NCBI GenBank assembly: GCA_945901085.1 | Contig: CAMDJV010000001.1 | Span: forward strand, 1 to 64,000 | Direction of reading: 5' to 3' | Source: Rhodovarius crocodyli | GTDB lineage: Bacteria; Pseudomonadota; Alphaproteobacteria; Acetobacterales; Acetobacteraceae | DNA: 64,000 nucleotides | In this document: one piece after another, positions 26,045-34,393 of the stretch | How positions within the stretch are numbered: position 1 is the first letter of the stretch | Layout: each line of letters opens with the position of its first letter | Translations under genes and position numbers: made by a program | Notes under the pieces: model-generated | Told to the model about the DNA's origin: nothing | The model's input: only the letters and a program-made list of their open reading frames with translations | The model's database searches: none

Positions 26045-27199
26045 ATGGCGGAACGCCGCATCGGATTGATCATGAACGGCGTCACTGGGCGCATGGGCAT
26101 GAACCAGCATCTCATCCGCTCCATCGCCGCCATACGCGCCGAGGGCGGCATGGCTCTGGCCAATGGCGACCGATTGATGCCCGACCCGATCATCGTCGGC
26201 CGCAACCGCCAAAAGCTGGAGGCCCTGGCCCGCGCCCATGGCGTGGAGCGGGTGAGCACCGACCTCGATGCCTGCCTCGCCAATCCCGAAGACACCGTGT
26301 TCTTCGACGCCGCGACCACGCAAATGCGCGCCGGCCTCATCCGCCGCGCCATTGCTGCCGGCAAGCACATCTATTGCGAAAAACCCACCGCCGATAACCT
26401 GGAGGACGCCCTCGATGTGGCCCGGCTGGCCCAGGCCGCCGGCATCAAGCATGGCGTGGTGCAGGACAAGTTGTTCCTGCCCGGCCTGCGCAAGCTGAAG
26501 ATGGTGATCGATTCCGGCCAATTGGGCCGGCTGCTCAGCGTGCGCGGCGAATTCGGCTATTGGGTCTTCGAAGGTGACCTGCAGCCCACCCAGCGCCCCT
26601 CCTGGAACTACAAGAAGGCCGAGGGCGGCGGCATTATTTTGGACATGCTCTGCCACTGGCGCTATGTGCTGGACAATACCTTTGGCGCGGTGAAATCCGT
26701 CTCCTGCCTGGGCGCGATCCACATCCCCCAGCGCAAGGATGAGGCCGGCAATTGGTATGATGCCGATGTGGACGACGCCGCCTATGCCACCTTCCAACTG
26801 GAGGGCGGCATCGTCGCCCATATGAATTCGAGCTGGACAACCCGGGTGCGGCGCGATGATCTGGTCACCTTCCATGTCGATGGCACGCATGGCTCGGCGG
26901 TATGCGGCCTGACCGATTGCTGGGTGCAGCCGCGGGTGGCAACACCCAAGCCAGTCTGGAACCCCGATGTGCCGCAAACCATCAATTTTTATGAAGGCTG
27001 GCAGAAGGTGCCCGACACCCAGGCCTACCCCAACGGCTTCCGGGTGCAGTGGGAGCTGTTCCTGCGCCATGTGGTGGGCGAATTGCCAGACTATAAATGG
27101 GATTTGATGGCGGGCGCGAAAGGCGTGCAATTGGCCATGGCCGGGCTGCAAAGCTGGGAGGAGCGGCGCTGGATCGACCTGCCGGAGCTTTCGGCATGA
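26045..27199 (+). CDS. Gfo/Idh/MocA family NAD(P)-dependent oxidoreductase
   Basis: A 384-residue dehydrogenase of the glucose-fructose oxidoreductase / myo-inositol dehydrogenase family. The Rossmann domain (about 1-140) includes GVTGRMG near the start and the family signature GKHIYCEKPTADN around residues 110-122. The C-terminal alpha/beta domain has LDMLCHWRYVLDN, where a catalytic His is usual. It probably oxidises a sugar, polyol or keto-sugar. The downstream gene overlaps it by ATGA, and together with the following DUF993 and TIM-barrel genes it forms a recurring three-gene catabolic set. Confidence 0.86.
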   Translation: MAERRIGLIMNGVTGRMGMNQHLIRSIAAIRAEGGMALANGDRLMPDPIIVGRNRQKLEALARAHGVERVSTDLDACLANPEDTVFFDAATTQMRAGLIRRAIAAGKHIYCEKPTADNLEDALDVARLAQAAGIKHGVVQDKLFLPGLRKLKMVIDSGQLGRLLSVRGEFGYWVFEGDLQPTQRPSWNYKKAEGGGIILDMLCHWRYVLDNTFGAVKSVSCLGAIHIPQRKDEAGNWYDADVDDAAYATFQLEGGIVAHMNSSWTTRVRRDDLVTFHVDGTHGSAVCGLTDCWVQPRVATPKPVWNPDVPQTINFYEGWQKVPDTQAYPNGFRVQWELFLRHVVGELPDYKWDLMAGAKGVQLAMAGLQSWEERRWIDLPELSA

Positions 27200-28353
27200 C
27201 CAGCATCAATCTCCCCACCCCGGAGGGGATCCGCCCCTTCACCCTCTCCCCGCCCCGCATCTTCGACACCGCCCTGCCGCCCTATCCGCGGGTGGCCTTC
27301 GCCGCCGCCCATGTGGTGGCCGATGCCACGGCCGAGCAGGACCCCTGGCTGGACGCCAAGGTCGATTGGGAGCGCACCATCGCCTTTCGCAAACACCTCT
27401 GGTCGCTCGGCCTGGGTGTCGCCGAAGCCATGGACACCGCACAGCGCGGCATGGGCCTGGATTGGCTGGCGGCGCAGCAACTCATCCGCCTCAGCCTCGA
27501 TGCGGCGAAGGACCACCCCGGCGCGGTCATCGCCTCCGGCGCCGGCACCGACCATCTGGCCCCCGGCCCGGATGTGAGCGTCGATGACGTCATCCGCGCC
27601 TATGAGGAACAATGCGAGGCGGTGGAGGCCATGGGCGGGCGCATCATCCTCATGGCCTCGCGCGCGCTGGCCAAGGCGGCGAAGTCACCCGCCGATTACG
27701 AGCGCGTCTATGCCCGCATCCTCGGCGGCGTGAAGCAGCCAGTGATCATCCATTGGCTAGGCGAAATGTTCGACCCGGCACTGGAAGGCTATTGGGGCAA
27801 CCATGACCATATGGCGGCGATGGAGACCGCACTCGCGGTCATCCACGCCCATGCCGACAAGGTGGATGGGGTGAAAATCTCCCTTCTGGATGACCAGAAG
27901 GAAATCACCATGCGCCGCCGCCTGCCGAAAAGCGTGCGGATGTATACCGGCGATGATTTCAACTATGCCGAACTCATCGCCGGCGACGCGAATGGCCATT
28001 CCGACGCGCTGCTCGGCATTTTCGACCCCATCGCCCCGGCGGTGGGCGGCGCCTTGGCCTCGCTGGCACGCAACGACCTCACGACCTTCCACGCGATCCT
28101 CGCACCCACCGTCCCGCTCAGCCGCCATATCTTCAAGGCACCGACCCGGTTCTACAAAACCGGGGTGGTCTTCATGGCCTGGCTGAATGGCCATCAGGAC
28201 CATTTCGTGATGGTGGGCGGGCAGCAGAGCACCCGCTCCATCCAGCATTTTTCCGAGTTGTTCCGGCTGGCGGACCAAGCCGGGCTGCTGGCTGATCCGG
28301 AACAGGCGGCGCACCGCATGCGCAGCCTGCTCGCGCTGCATGGGGTTGGATAG
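27196..28353 (+). CDS. DUF993 family (dihydrodipicolinate-synthase-like) protein
   Basis: A 385-residue protein recognised as DUF993, a TIM-barrel family related to dihydrodipicolinate synthase and predicted to be a Schiff-base aldolase or dehydratase. A strand-loop series with ASGAGTDHL, PVIIHWLGEMFD and DGVKISLLDDQKE fits; the Lys in VKISLLD (about residue 227) is the best candidate for the Schiff-base lysine. It starts ATG 27196 inside the end of the oxidoreductase gene. The likely role is cleavage or dehydration of a keto-acid formed by its neighbours; the substrate is unknown. Confidence 0.8.
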   Translation: MTSINLPTPEGIRPFTLSPPRIFDTALPPYPRVAFAAAHVVADATAEQDPWLDAKVDWERTIAFRKHLWSLGLGVAEAMDTAQRGMGLDWLAAQQLIRLSLDAAKDHPGAVIASGAGTDHLAPGPDVSVDDVIRAYEEQCEAVEAMGGRIILMASRALAKAAKSPADYERVYARILGGVKQPVIIHWLGEMFDPALEGYWGNHDHMAAMETALAVIHAHADKVDGVKISLLDDQKEITMRRRLPKSVRMYTGDDFNYAELIAGDANGHSDALLGIFDPIAPAVGGALASLARNDLTTFHAILAPTVPLSRHIFKAPTRFYKTGVVFMAWLNGHQDHFVMVGGQQSTRSIQHFSELFRLADQAGLLADPEQAAHRMRSLLALHGVG

Positions 28354-28393
28354 GCCCGCGTCACTGCGAGCGTGGCGCGACGGCGACGACAGC

Positions 28394-28439
28394 GTCAAGG
28401 ACAAGCCGGCTCCGCCGGTCGCCTGCGGCGATCCTTGAC
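28394..28439. repeat. nested hairpin between operon genes
   Basis: GTCAAGGA at 28394-28401 pairs with TCCTTGAC at 28432-28439, enclosing a second stem CCGGC-TCC-GCCGG. It sits in a 165-bp gap between the DUF993 and isomerase genes. It may be a palindromic repeat, an RNA processing site or an attenuating terminator. Nothing else was seen in the gap apart from the next ribosome-binding site. Confidence 0.5.
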
Positions 28440-28518
28440 CCCGCCGCCGCCGTCACGCCCTGGGGAATGGTGGCCGGGGCGGGGAAACGGCCTTTTTGAC
28501 CGAACAAGGAAACATGTG

Positions 28519-29325
28519 ATGGGCAGCGCGCTTTCATTGAACACCGTCACCGTGAAGGAAAAATGGGGGCTGGCGGAGTGCATCGAAGGATGCGCGCGCC
28601 ACGCCATCGAGGGCATCTCACCCTGGCGCGATGTGCTGCACGCCATGGGCGTGGCGGCGGCAGCGCGGCAGATCCGTGACGCTGGGCTCACCGTCACCGG
28701 CCTGTGCCGCGGCGGCATGTTCCCAGCCCCCGATGCCGCCGGCCGCGCCGCCGCCATCGAAGACAATCTGCGCGCCATCGAGGAGGCCCATACGCTGAAC
28801 GCCGCCTGCCTCGTCATGGTCTGCGGCGGCCTGCCCCCCGGCTCGAAAGACCTCCCCGGCGCGCGGGCCATGATGCGCGACGGGCTCGAAGCCATCCTCC
28901 CCACCGCCCGCGCCGCCGGCGTCACCCTCGCCCTCGAACCCCTGCACCCCATGACCTGCGCCGACCGCTCGGTGCTCTCCACCACCGCCCAGGCGCTCGA
29001 TCTCTGCGATGCGCTGGGCGAGGGGGTGGGCGTGGCGCTCGATTGCTACCACATCTGGTGGGACCCCGAAGTGGCGGCGCAAATCGCCCGCGCCGGCCGG
29101 CGCATCGCCGCCTTCCATGCCTGTGACTGGCTGGTCCCCACCACCGATCTGGTGCTGGACCGTGGTATGCCCGGCGATGGCGTGATCGATATCGTGGGCC
29201 TGCGCGCCATGGTGGAGGCCGCCGGCTATCAGGGTTTCACCGAGGTGGAACTGCTCTCGCGCCGCTGGTGGGCCGAGGAGCCGGACCATGTGCTGGCCAC
29301 CATGAAGGCCAGCCATCGCTGCTGA
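28519..29325 (+). CDS. sugar phosphate isomerase/epimerase family TIM-barrel protein
   Basis: A 268-residue xylose-isomerase-like TIM barrel (AP-endonuclease-2 family). Metal-binding acidic and His residues are seen in LALEPLHPM (Glu), ALDCYHIWWDPE (Asp, His), FHACDW and the C-terminal FTEVELLSRRWW (Glu). The start is ATG 28519 with AAGGAAA upstream. It is the third gene of the Gfo/Idh/MocA-DUF993 set and probably isomerises the ketose or keto-acid intermediate. It is separated from DUF993 by a 165-bp gap holding a hairpin, so its expression may be tuned relative to the first two genes. Confidence 0.86.
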   Translation: MGSALSLNTVTVKEKWGLAECIEGCARHAIEGISPWRDVLHAMGVAAAARQIRDAGLTVTGLCRGGMFPAPDAAGRAAAIEDNLRAIEEAHTLNAACLVMVCGGLPPGSKDLPGARAMMRDGLEAILPTARAAGVTLALEPLHPMTCADRSVLSTTAQALDLCDALGEGVGVALDCYHIWWDPEVAAQIARAGRRIAAFHACDWLVPTTDLVLDRGMPGDGVIDIVGLRAMVEAAGYQGFTEVELLSRRWWAEEPDHVLATMKASHRC

Positions 29326-29358
29326 CAGCAGCCACCGGCCCGGGCTAAAGGACCATTT

Positions 29359-30318
29359 ATGCCCCTCGCCCGCCGCGCCCTTCTGGCAGCACCCGCGCTC
29401 AGCGCCCCGCTCTCTCCCGCCCAGGCGCAGTCACGCCCCATCCGCTTCATCGTGCCCTTCGTGGCCGGTGGCAGCACCGATGTCGCCTCGCGGCTCATCG
29501 CCGAAAGAATGAGCGAGATCCTTGGCCAGCCGGTGATCGTGGAAAACCGCGGCGGCTCGGGCGGCAATATCGGCGGCGAGATGGTGGCCCGCGCCACACC
29601 CGATGGGCAGACCATCCTCATGGGCGTCACCGGCCTGCTCAGCACCAACGCCCATATCTACCGCAATATGGGCTTCGATCCGGCGCGGGAATTGGCGCCG
29701 GTCTCGCTGGCCTATACCTCGGATATGGTGATCGTGGTCCATCCGGCGGTGGCGCGAGACCTGGCCGGCTTCATCGCCCGGGCCAAGGCGGCACCGGGGG
29801 CGATGAGTTTCGGCTCCTCGGGCCATGGCGCCTCCACCCACACGGCGGCGGAATTGTTCAAACTCGCCGCCGGCATCGATGTGGTGCATGTGCCCTATCG
29901 CGGCAGCGGGGCGGCGATGAATGATCTCATCGCCGGCAATATCCAGATGATGCTGGTGCAGATCGCCGCCACCGTGGGCGCCATCCGCGATGGCCGCATC
30001 CGCGCCCTGGCCGCCACAGGCCCCGCCCGCCACGCCCTGCTGCCCGAGGTGCCCACACTGGCCGAACAGGGCTACCCCCAGGCCACCGCCACCTCCTGGG
30101 GGGCGGTGATGGTCACCGCAGGCTCACCCCAACCGGCCGTGTTGCGGCTGAACGCTGCGGTGCGCGAGGCGCTGGCCACGCCGCTGGTCTCCAGCCGCAT
30201 GGCGGCCGCGGGGGTGGATGGCCAATCCAGCAGTATCGAGGAGTTGGCGGGTTTCCTTCGCGCCGAATCCGACAAATGGGGCCGCGTGGTGCGCGAGGCA
30301 CGAATCACCGTGGATTGA
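29359..30318 (+). CDS. Bug/TctC-type periplasmic solute-binding protein
   Basis: A 319-residue extracytoplasmic receptor. An N-terminal signal peptide with twin Arg (MPLARRALLAAPALSAPLSP, then AQAQS) precedes the mature start RPIRFIVPFVAGGSTDVASR. Family motifs VIVENRGGSGGNIGG and HVPYRGSGAAMNDL are intact. Bug proteins bind carboxylates, amino acids or related small anions; the cognate tripartite transporter (TctA/TctB) is not in this window, as is common for the many orphan Bug genes of beta- and alphaproteobacteria. It follows the isomerase by 33 bp and may deliver the substrate of that operon. Confidence 0.9.
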   Translation: MPLARRALLAAPALSAPLSPAQAQSRPIRFIVPFVAGGSTDVASRLIAERMSEILGQPVIVENRGGSGGNIGGEMVARATPDGQTILMGVTGLLSTNAHIYRNMGFDPARELAPVSLAYTSDMVIVVHPAVARDLAGFIARAKAAPGAMSFGSSGHGASTHTAAELFKLAAGIDVVHVPYRGSGAAMNDLIAGNIQMMLVQIAATVGAIRDGRIRALAATGPARHALLPEVPTLAEQGYPQATATSWGAVMVTAGSPQPAVLRLNAAVREALATPLVSSRMAAAGVDGQSSSIEELAGFLRAESDKWGRVVREARITVD

Positions 30319-30367
30319 GGCCGCCCTTCGCACGTGCGAAAAGCTCCTTGAAGCGGGAGCATCAACC

Positions 30368-31024
30368 ATGTCCGACGGTCGTCTCGTCATCGGCAATAAG
30401 CGCTATTCATCCTGGTCGCTGCGCGGCTGGCTGGCGGTGCATCTGGCCAAATTGGCTGTCGAGGAGGTCGTGGTGCCACTCGCTGGCACCGGCGCCACCT
30501 CGGCCGTGCGCGATGCCACCCCCAATGGCCTCGTGCCCTATCTGGAGCATCGCGGCGCCCGAGTGTGGGAGAGCCTGGCCATCATCGAATATTGCGCTGA
30601 GCACGCCCCGGGCCTCTGGCCCGCCGCCCCGGTGCCACGCGCCATGGCCCGCTCGGTTGCCGCCGAAATGCATGCCGGCTTCCGCGAGTTGCGCATGGCC
30701 ATGCCCTTCAATGCCGGGCGGGAATTCCCCGGCGCCCGCCGCACCGAGGGCGCGCTGGCCGATATCGCCCGCATCGAGGCGCTCTGGGCGGAATGCCTGG
30801 CAATCTCCGGCGGGCCTTATCTCTTCGGCACGGATTTCGGCGCGGTGGATGCGATGTATGCCCCGGTGGTGGGGCGCCTCCTCACATGGCAGCCGGAGCT
30901 TGGTAGCGGCAGCCTCGCCTATATGGCGGCGGTGCGTGCGCATCCGCTGATGCAGCGCTGGTATGAGGAGGCATTGGCCGAACCCGCCGAATGGCTGCTG
31001 GAAAAATACGAGAACCCGGCATGA
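30368..31024 (+). CDS. glutathione S-transferase family protein
   Basis: A 218-residue GST. The thioredoxin-like domain (about 5-80) has NKRYSSWSLRGWLAVHLA, with the catalytic Ser/Tyr region, the cis-proline loop NGLVPYLEH and the glutathione-gripping ESLAIIEYCAEH. The C-terminal helical domain follows, with FGTDFGAVDAMYAPVVGR matching the usual D-containing N-capping box. The substrate is unknown. It overlaps the next gene, a VOC protein, by ATGA, so the pair and FkbM form one translational unit. Confidence 0.88.
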   Translation: MSDGRLVIGNKRYSSWSLRGWLAVHLAKLAVEEVVVPLAGTGATSAVRDATPNGLVPYLEHRGARVWESLAIIEYCAEHAPGLWPAAPVPRAMARSVAAEMHAGFRELRMAMPFNAGREFPGARRTEGALADIARIEALWAECLAISGGPYLFGTDFGAVDAMYAPVVGRLLTWQPELGSGSLAYMAAVRAHPLMQRWYEEALAEPAEWLLEKYENPA

Positions 31025-31905
31025 GCACTGCTCTCGCGCTCGACCATGTCGCGGTCTGTGGCCGCGAACTCGCCCCCCTGGTCGCGGCCTATGAAGCCCT
31101 GGGCTTCTCGCTCTCCCCCATCGCCCAGCAATCAGGCAAGCGCAGCCCTGATGGGGTGGTGGAGCCCTTTGGCACCGGCAATCGCTGCGCCTTTCTGCGC
31201 CATGGCTATGTCGAGTTGCTGGCAATCCTCGACCCTACCCTATTCGACAACCAGCTCGGCCGCTTCATGGACCGCTATGAAGGGCTGCATATCCTGGCGC
31301 TGGGCGTGCAGGATGAGATGGCCAATCTCGCCCGCATGCAGGCCGCCGGCATTGCCATTCCGGGCGTGGCATGGCTGGAACGCCCGGTGGATGGCCCTGA
31401 TGGGCCGCGCGCCAAATTCGCCCGCCTGCCCTTTCCCGATGCGCCGGAGGGGCGGGTGCAGCTCATCCGCCACCTCACGCCGGAACTCATCTGGGACAAG
31501 CGCTGGATGAACCATGCCAACCACGCCGATGCGCTGGTGGCGCTGGTGATGGCCAGCGCCGCCCCGGCCGAGACGGCGGCACGCTTCTCCCGCCTGATGG
31601 GCCTGCCCTTTCAGCCGGACCCGGCGGGCGGCTTTCAAATCCGCCTGCCAGGGATGGCCGGGCTGGCAGGTCCCGAGGCGCCGGCGATGGAAACCCTGGT
31701 GCGCATCCTGGAACCCGAAGCCCTGGGCACTCTGCTGCCGGGGGTAGAAGCCCCCACCCTGCCCTTCATGGCCGGCATGATGCTGCGCACCGATGATGGC
31801 AATGCCGCGATCCGCGCCATGGGCTTGCCCCTTGTGCCCACGCGCGATGGCCTGATGGTGCCCCCTGCCCTGGCCGGCGGCGCGGCCTTGGTATTCTGCC
31901 CGTGA
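31021..31905 (+). CDS. VOC (glyoxalase/dioxygenase-like) family protein
   Basis: A 294-residue protein of two vicinal-oxygen-chelate modules. The N-terminal module begins LALDHVAVCGRELAPLVAAYEALGF in two segments, with His at the first metal site, and HGYVELLAI supplies the acidic site. The second half (about 160-290) is a degenerate module. It resembles the glyoxalase-like domain family often annotated VOC without function. It starts at ATG 31021 inside the GST stop and ends with GTGA overlapping the FkbM gene. Confidence 0.8.
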   Translation: MSTALALDHVAVCGRELAPLVAAYEALGFSLSPIAQQSGKRSPDGVVEPFGTGNRCAFLRHGYVELLAILDPTLFDNQLGRFMDRYEGLHILALGVQDEMANLARMQAAGIAIPGVAWLERPVDGPDGPRAKFARLPFPDAPEGRVQLIRHLTPELIWDKRWMNHANHADALVALVMASAAPAETAARFSRLMGLPFQPDPAGGFQIRLPGMAGLAGPEAPAMETLVRILEPEALGTLLPGVEAPTLPFMAGMMLRTDDGNAAIRAMGLPLVPTRDGLMVPPALAGGAALVFCP

Positions 31906-32651
31906 ACCAGCCCCAGGCGCGGGCGGTGGGAAGGTCCTTGCGGATTTACCACCCCGCCGCGCGGCGGCCGGTGCTGGATGGCTTCTATGCCCGCTTCATC
32001 CGCCCCGGCGGGTTGGCCTTTGATATCGGCGCGCATGTGGGGGATAGGGCTGCGAGTTTCTGCCGCCTCGGTGCGAGGGTGGTGGCGGTGGAGCCACAAC
32101 CCGCCCTGCTGCGCGCGTTGCGGCTGGTGCTGCGCGGGGCTGATGTGGTCTTCGTGCCCAGCCTGCTGGGTGCTGCCCCTGGCGAGGCTGTGCTGCGGCT
32201 GAACCGGTCCAACCCCACCGTGGCCACGGCAAGCACCGATTTCATCGCCGCTGCCGCCGGCCAGCCGGGCTGGGAGGGCCAGGCATGGGATGGCGCAATC
32301 ACCCTGCCTCTGACCACGCTGGACCTGCTGGTGGCCGAATATGGCATGCCCGATTTTATCAAAATCGATGTGGAGGGCTTTGAGGCTGCAGTGCTGGAGG
32401 GGCTGTCACGTCCACCGGCGGCGCTCAGCTTTGAATTCACTACCATCCAGCGCGAGGTGGCGCAGGCCGCGCTGCATCGCTGCGCAGCCTTGGGTTTGCA
32501 GCATTTCAATGCCTGCCTGGGCGAGAGCATGGATTTTGCCCTGCCCCGGCCGGTGGATGCGGCGGCGATGGCCGCGTGGCTGCGCGCCCTGCCGCAGGAG
32601 GCCAATAGCGGCGATGTCTATGCGGCGGGGATGGCAGCGGCGCTGCGGTGA
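31902..32651 (+). CDS. FkbM family methyltransferase
   Basis: A 249-residue SAM-dependent methyltransferase. Motif I is LAFDIGAHVGDRAASFCRLG, the acidic strand end is VVAVEPQPA, and the C-terminal conserved IKIDVEGFEAAVLEGL marks the FkbM family. The start is GTG 31902 overlapping the VOC stop. FkbM enzymes O-methylate sugars or small metabolites; the acceptor is unknown. It converges with the secreted duplicated-domain gene, with four bases between stops. A role in decorating the polysaccharide made from the 44-50 kb cluster is possible but unsupported. Confidence 0.88.
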   Translation: MNQPQARAVGRSLRIYHPAARRPVLDGFYARFIRPGGLAFDIGAHVGDRAASFCRLGARVVAVEPQPALLRALRLVLRGADVVFVPSLLGAAPGEAVLRLNRSNPTVATASTDFIAAAAGQPGWEGQAWDGAITLPLTTLDLLVAEYGMPDFIKIDVEGFEAAVLEGLSRPPAALSFEFTTIQREVAQAALHRCAALGLQHFNACLGESMDFALPRPVDAAAMAAWLRALPQEANSGDVYAAGMAAALR

Positions 32652-32655
32652 GGCG

Positions 32656-33306
32656 CTAGCGCCAATTCAGCGCGTTGATGGTACAGGTCTCCAGACCACG
32701 CCGCACACTGGCAGCGCCATTCATGAACACCACGCGAAGATCGGTGTGGCATCCCATCCCAGGCGGCAGAGGGATATCGATCTGCCCGCCCGGGCCCAGG
32801 GTATTCGCGCCCAGCCTGTCCACGCCCCAACCTCCCCGGGCATCCATCGAGGCATAAATCTCGCGGATGACCACGCCGCTGCCATTGATGAAGACAAAGG
32901 AGGGGTTGCCCAGCACCGCCGGGGCCCGGCTTGGCCCGCCGCCGATCACCGCTCCCGCCCCCGCGCCCGGGGCCTGCGCCACACCGCCGCCGCCACTGCC
33001 AAAGCTCAAACGGCTGATCGAGCAGGCATTCACCGCCATGCGGTCATCCGTCCGACCGCCCTGATACACCACCCGCACATCCAGCACGCAATCGGTAAAG
33101 CTGGGCGTGACCCAGAGCTGGTTGCCCGCGGGCAGCACACTCGCCCCAAGGATATCCGGCCCCCATTCCTGCAGGCGGGAGGAGGAGACGTAAATCTCAT
33201 CGATCTGCTGGCCCGAATGATTGACCACGAAAAACCTGTTCTGCGCAGTTGCCGGAGCCGCCCCCAAGGCCAGAACAACCGCGATGAATGCCACAAAACG
33301 CCACAT
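32656..33306 (-). CDS. exported protein with an internally duplicated domain
   Basis: A 216-residue protein with a clear signal peptide (MWRFVAFIAVVLALGAAPAT, cleavage after AQ) and two copies of a domain of about 75 residues joined by a Gly/Ala/Pro linker. Copy 1 (about 23-100) reads FFVVNHSGQQIDEIYVSS, then WGPDILGAS, and ends VNACSISRLSF. Copy 2 (about 133-215) reads FVFINGSGVVIREIYASM, then WGVDRLGAN, and ends LETCTINALNW. Each copy has two cysteines at matching places (CVLDVRVVY/ACS and CHTDLRVVF/TCT), suggesting one disulfide per domain. Function is not recognised; probably periplasmic. Confidence 0.75.
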   Translation of the reverse strand: MWRFVAFIAVVLALGAAPATAQNRFFVVNHSGQQIDEIYVSSSRLQEWGPDILGASVLPAGNQLWVTPSFTDCVLDVRVVYQGGRTDDRMAVNACSISRLSFGSGGGGVAQAPGAGAGAVIGGGPSRAPAVLGNPSFVFINGSGVVIREIYASMDARGGWGVDRLGANTLGPGGQIDIPLPPGMGCHTDLRVVFMNGAASVRRGLETCTINALNWR

Positions 33307-33463
33307 GCCCCGCTCCTTATTGCCAAGGCAGGCAGGCTAACAGCACAGGGAATCGCACGCCAAGCCTCTTTGCGGTGGCACTGCCCGCTGGGCGTCGCCC
33401 CGGCGGCGTGCGAGACATCCGTTCACGGACTTCATGCCGGCATATTCCAAGGGAAGTGACACA

Positions 33464-34237
33464 ATGCGCTGGGAAACCCTGACCGCCCCCGAACTCCGCG
33501 CCATGGCGGGGCCCGACACATTGCCGGTGCTGCCCATCGGCAGCCTCGAGCAGCATGGCGCCCATTTACCGGTCTGGACCGACAGCCACGCCGCCCACAA
33601 TATTGCACTGCGGGCGGCCCAACTGGCCACGACCCGCGCCATCGTGCTGCCGCCGATCTGGCTCGGCCTCTCCGAGCATCACCTGCCCTATGGCGGCACC
33701 ATCAGCAGCGATTTCGCCACCTTCCATGGCATGGTCCGCAGCGTGGTGCGCAGCCTCAAGGCCCAAGGCTTCAAAAAACTGCTGATCGTCAATGGCCATG
33801 GCGGCAATATCGAGCCGCTCGCGGTCTCGGTGCGCGAATGCGCGCATGAATTCGCCATGGCCGTGGTGGCGGTGACCTGGCCGAATGCCGCACCGGCCGA
33901 AATCGGCAAAATCCTCACCACCCAGGCCAATATCATGCATGCCTGCGAGGGCGAGACCTCGCTCTGGCTCGCCATGGAACCGGCCCAGGTGCGCACCGAT
34001 CGCATCCCCGCGCCAGGCAATACGCCGCCGGCCCCGGCCGGCTATTCGCGCTTCTACTCCTTCTGGGAGCGCGCCGCCCCCACCGGCGTGCGCGGCGATG
34101 CCAGGGCCGCCACCGCCGAGAAGGGCGAGGCCATCCTGGCCGCCGTCACCACCGCCATCGCCACCGCCATGGACAATCCCGTGCTCTGGACCCAGCCAGA
34201 CCCGGTGTGGGACCCCGCGCGCAGCGCGCCGGGGTGA
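33464..34237 (+). CDS. creatininase family amidohydrolase
   Basis: A 257-residue member of the creatininase/MftE-like family. Metal ligands are visible in GSLEQHGAHLPVWTDSHAA (Glu, His, Asp), VNGHGGNIEPL (His) and CEGETSLWLA (Glu). The start is ATG 33464 with AAGGGAAG upstream. Members hydrolyse creatinine or amide and lactam bonds in diverse pathways, so the substrate cannot be named. It stands alone between the secreted protein gene and the palindromic repeat at 34256. Confidence 0.88.
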   Translation: MRWETLTAPELRAMAGPDTLPVLPIGSLEQHGAHLPVWTDSHAAHNIALRAAQLATTRAIVLPPIWLGLSEHHLPYGGTISSDFATFHGMVRSVVRSLKAQGFKKLLIVNGHGGNIEPLAVSVRECAHEFAMAVVAVTWPNAAPAEIGKILTTQANIMHACEGETSLWLAMEPAQVRTDRIPAPGNTPPAPAGYSRFYSFWERAAPTGVRGDARAATAEKGEAILAAVTTAIATAMDNPVLWTQPDPVWDPARSAPG

Positions 34238-34255
34238 TCTGCTACGGCCGCGCCC

Positions 34256-34320
34256 AGAGCATCATCCTTTCCAACGGGATCGTTGAAGCGGATGATTCTC
34301 GACAAACTAGAAATAAAAGC
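34256..34320 (+). repeat. dispersed palindromic repeat, copy 1 (upstream of the Na/Pi gene)
   Basis: AGAGCATCATCC...AACGGGATCGTT...GCGGATGATTCTCGACAAAC is a degenerate copy of the element on the other side of the Na/Pi gene (36001-36060), which is in opposite orientation. The arms can form an imperfect hairpin. It lies in the 156-bp gap before that gene. Confidence 0.6.
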
Positions 34321-34393
34321 CTTTCCAGTGAGCCAAGGCGGGCGGGATATGCTTTAATCTCTCCCCATCACCACCCACCAAACGGTTATAGCT

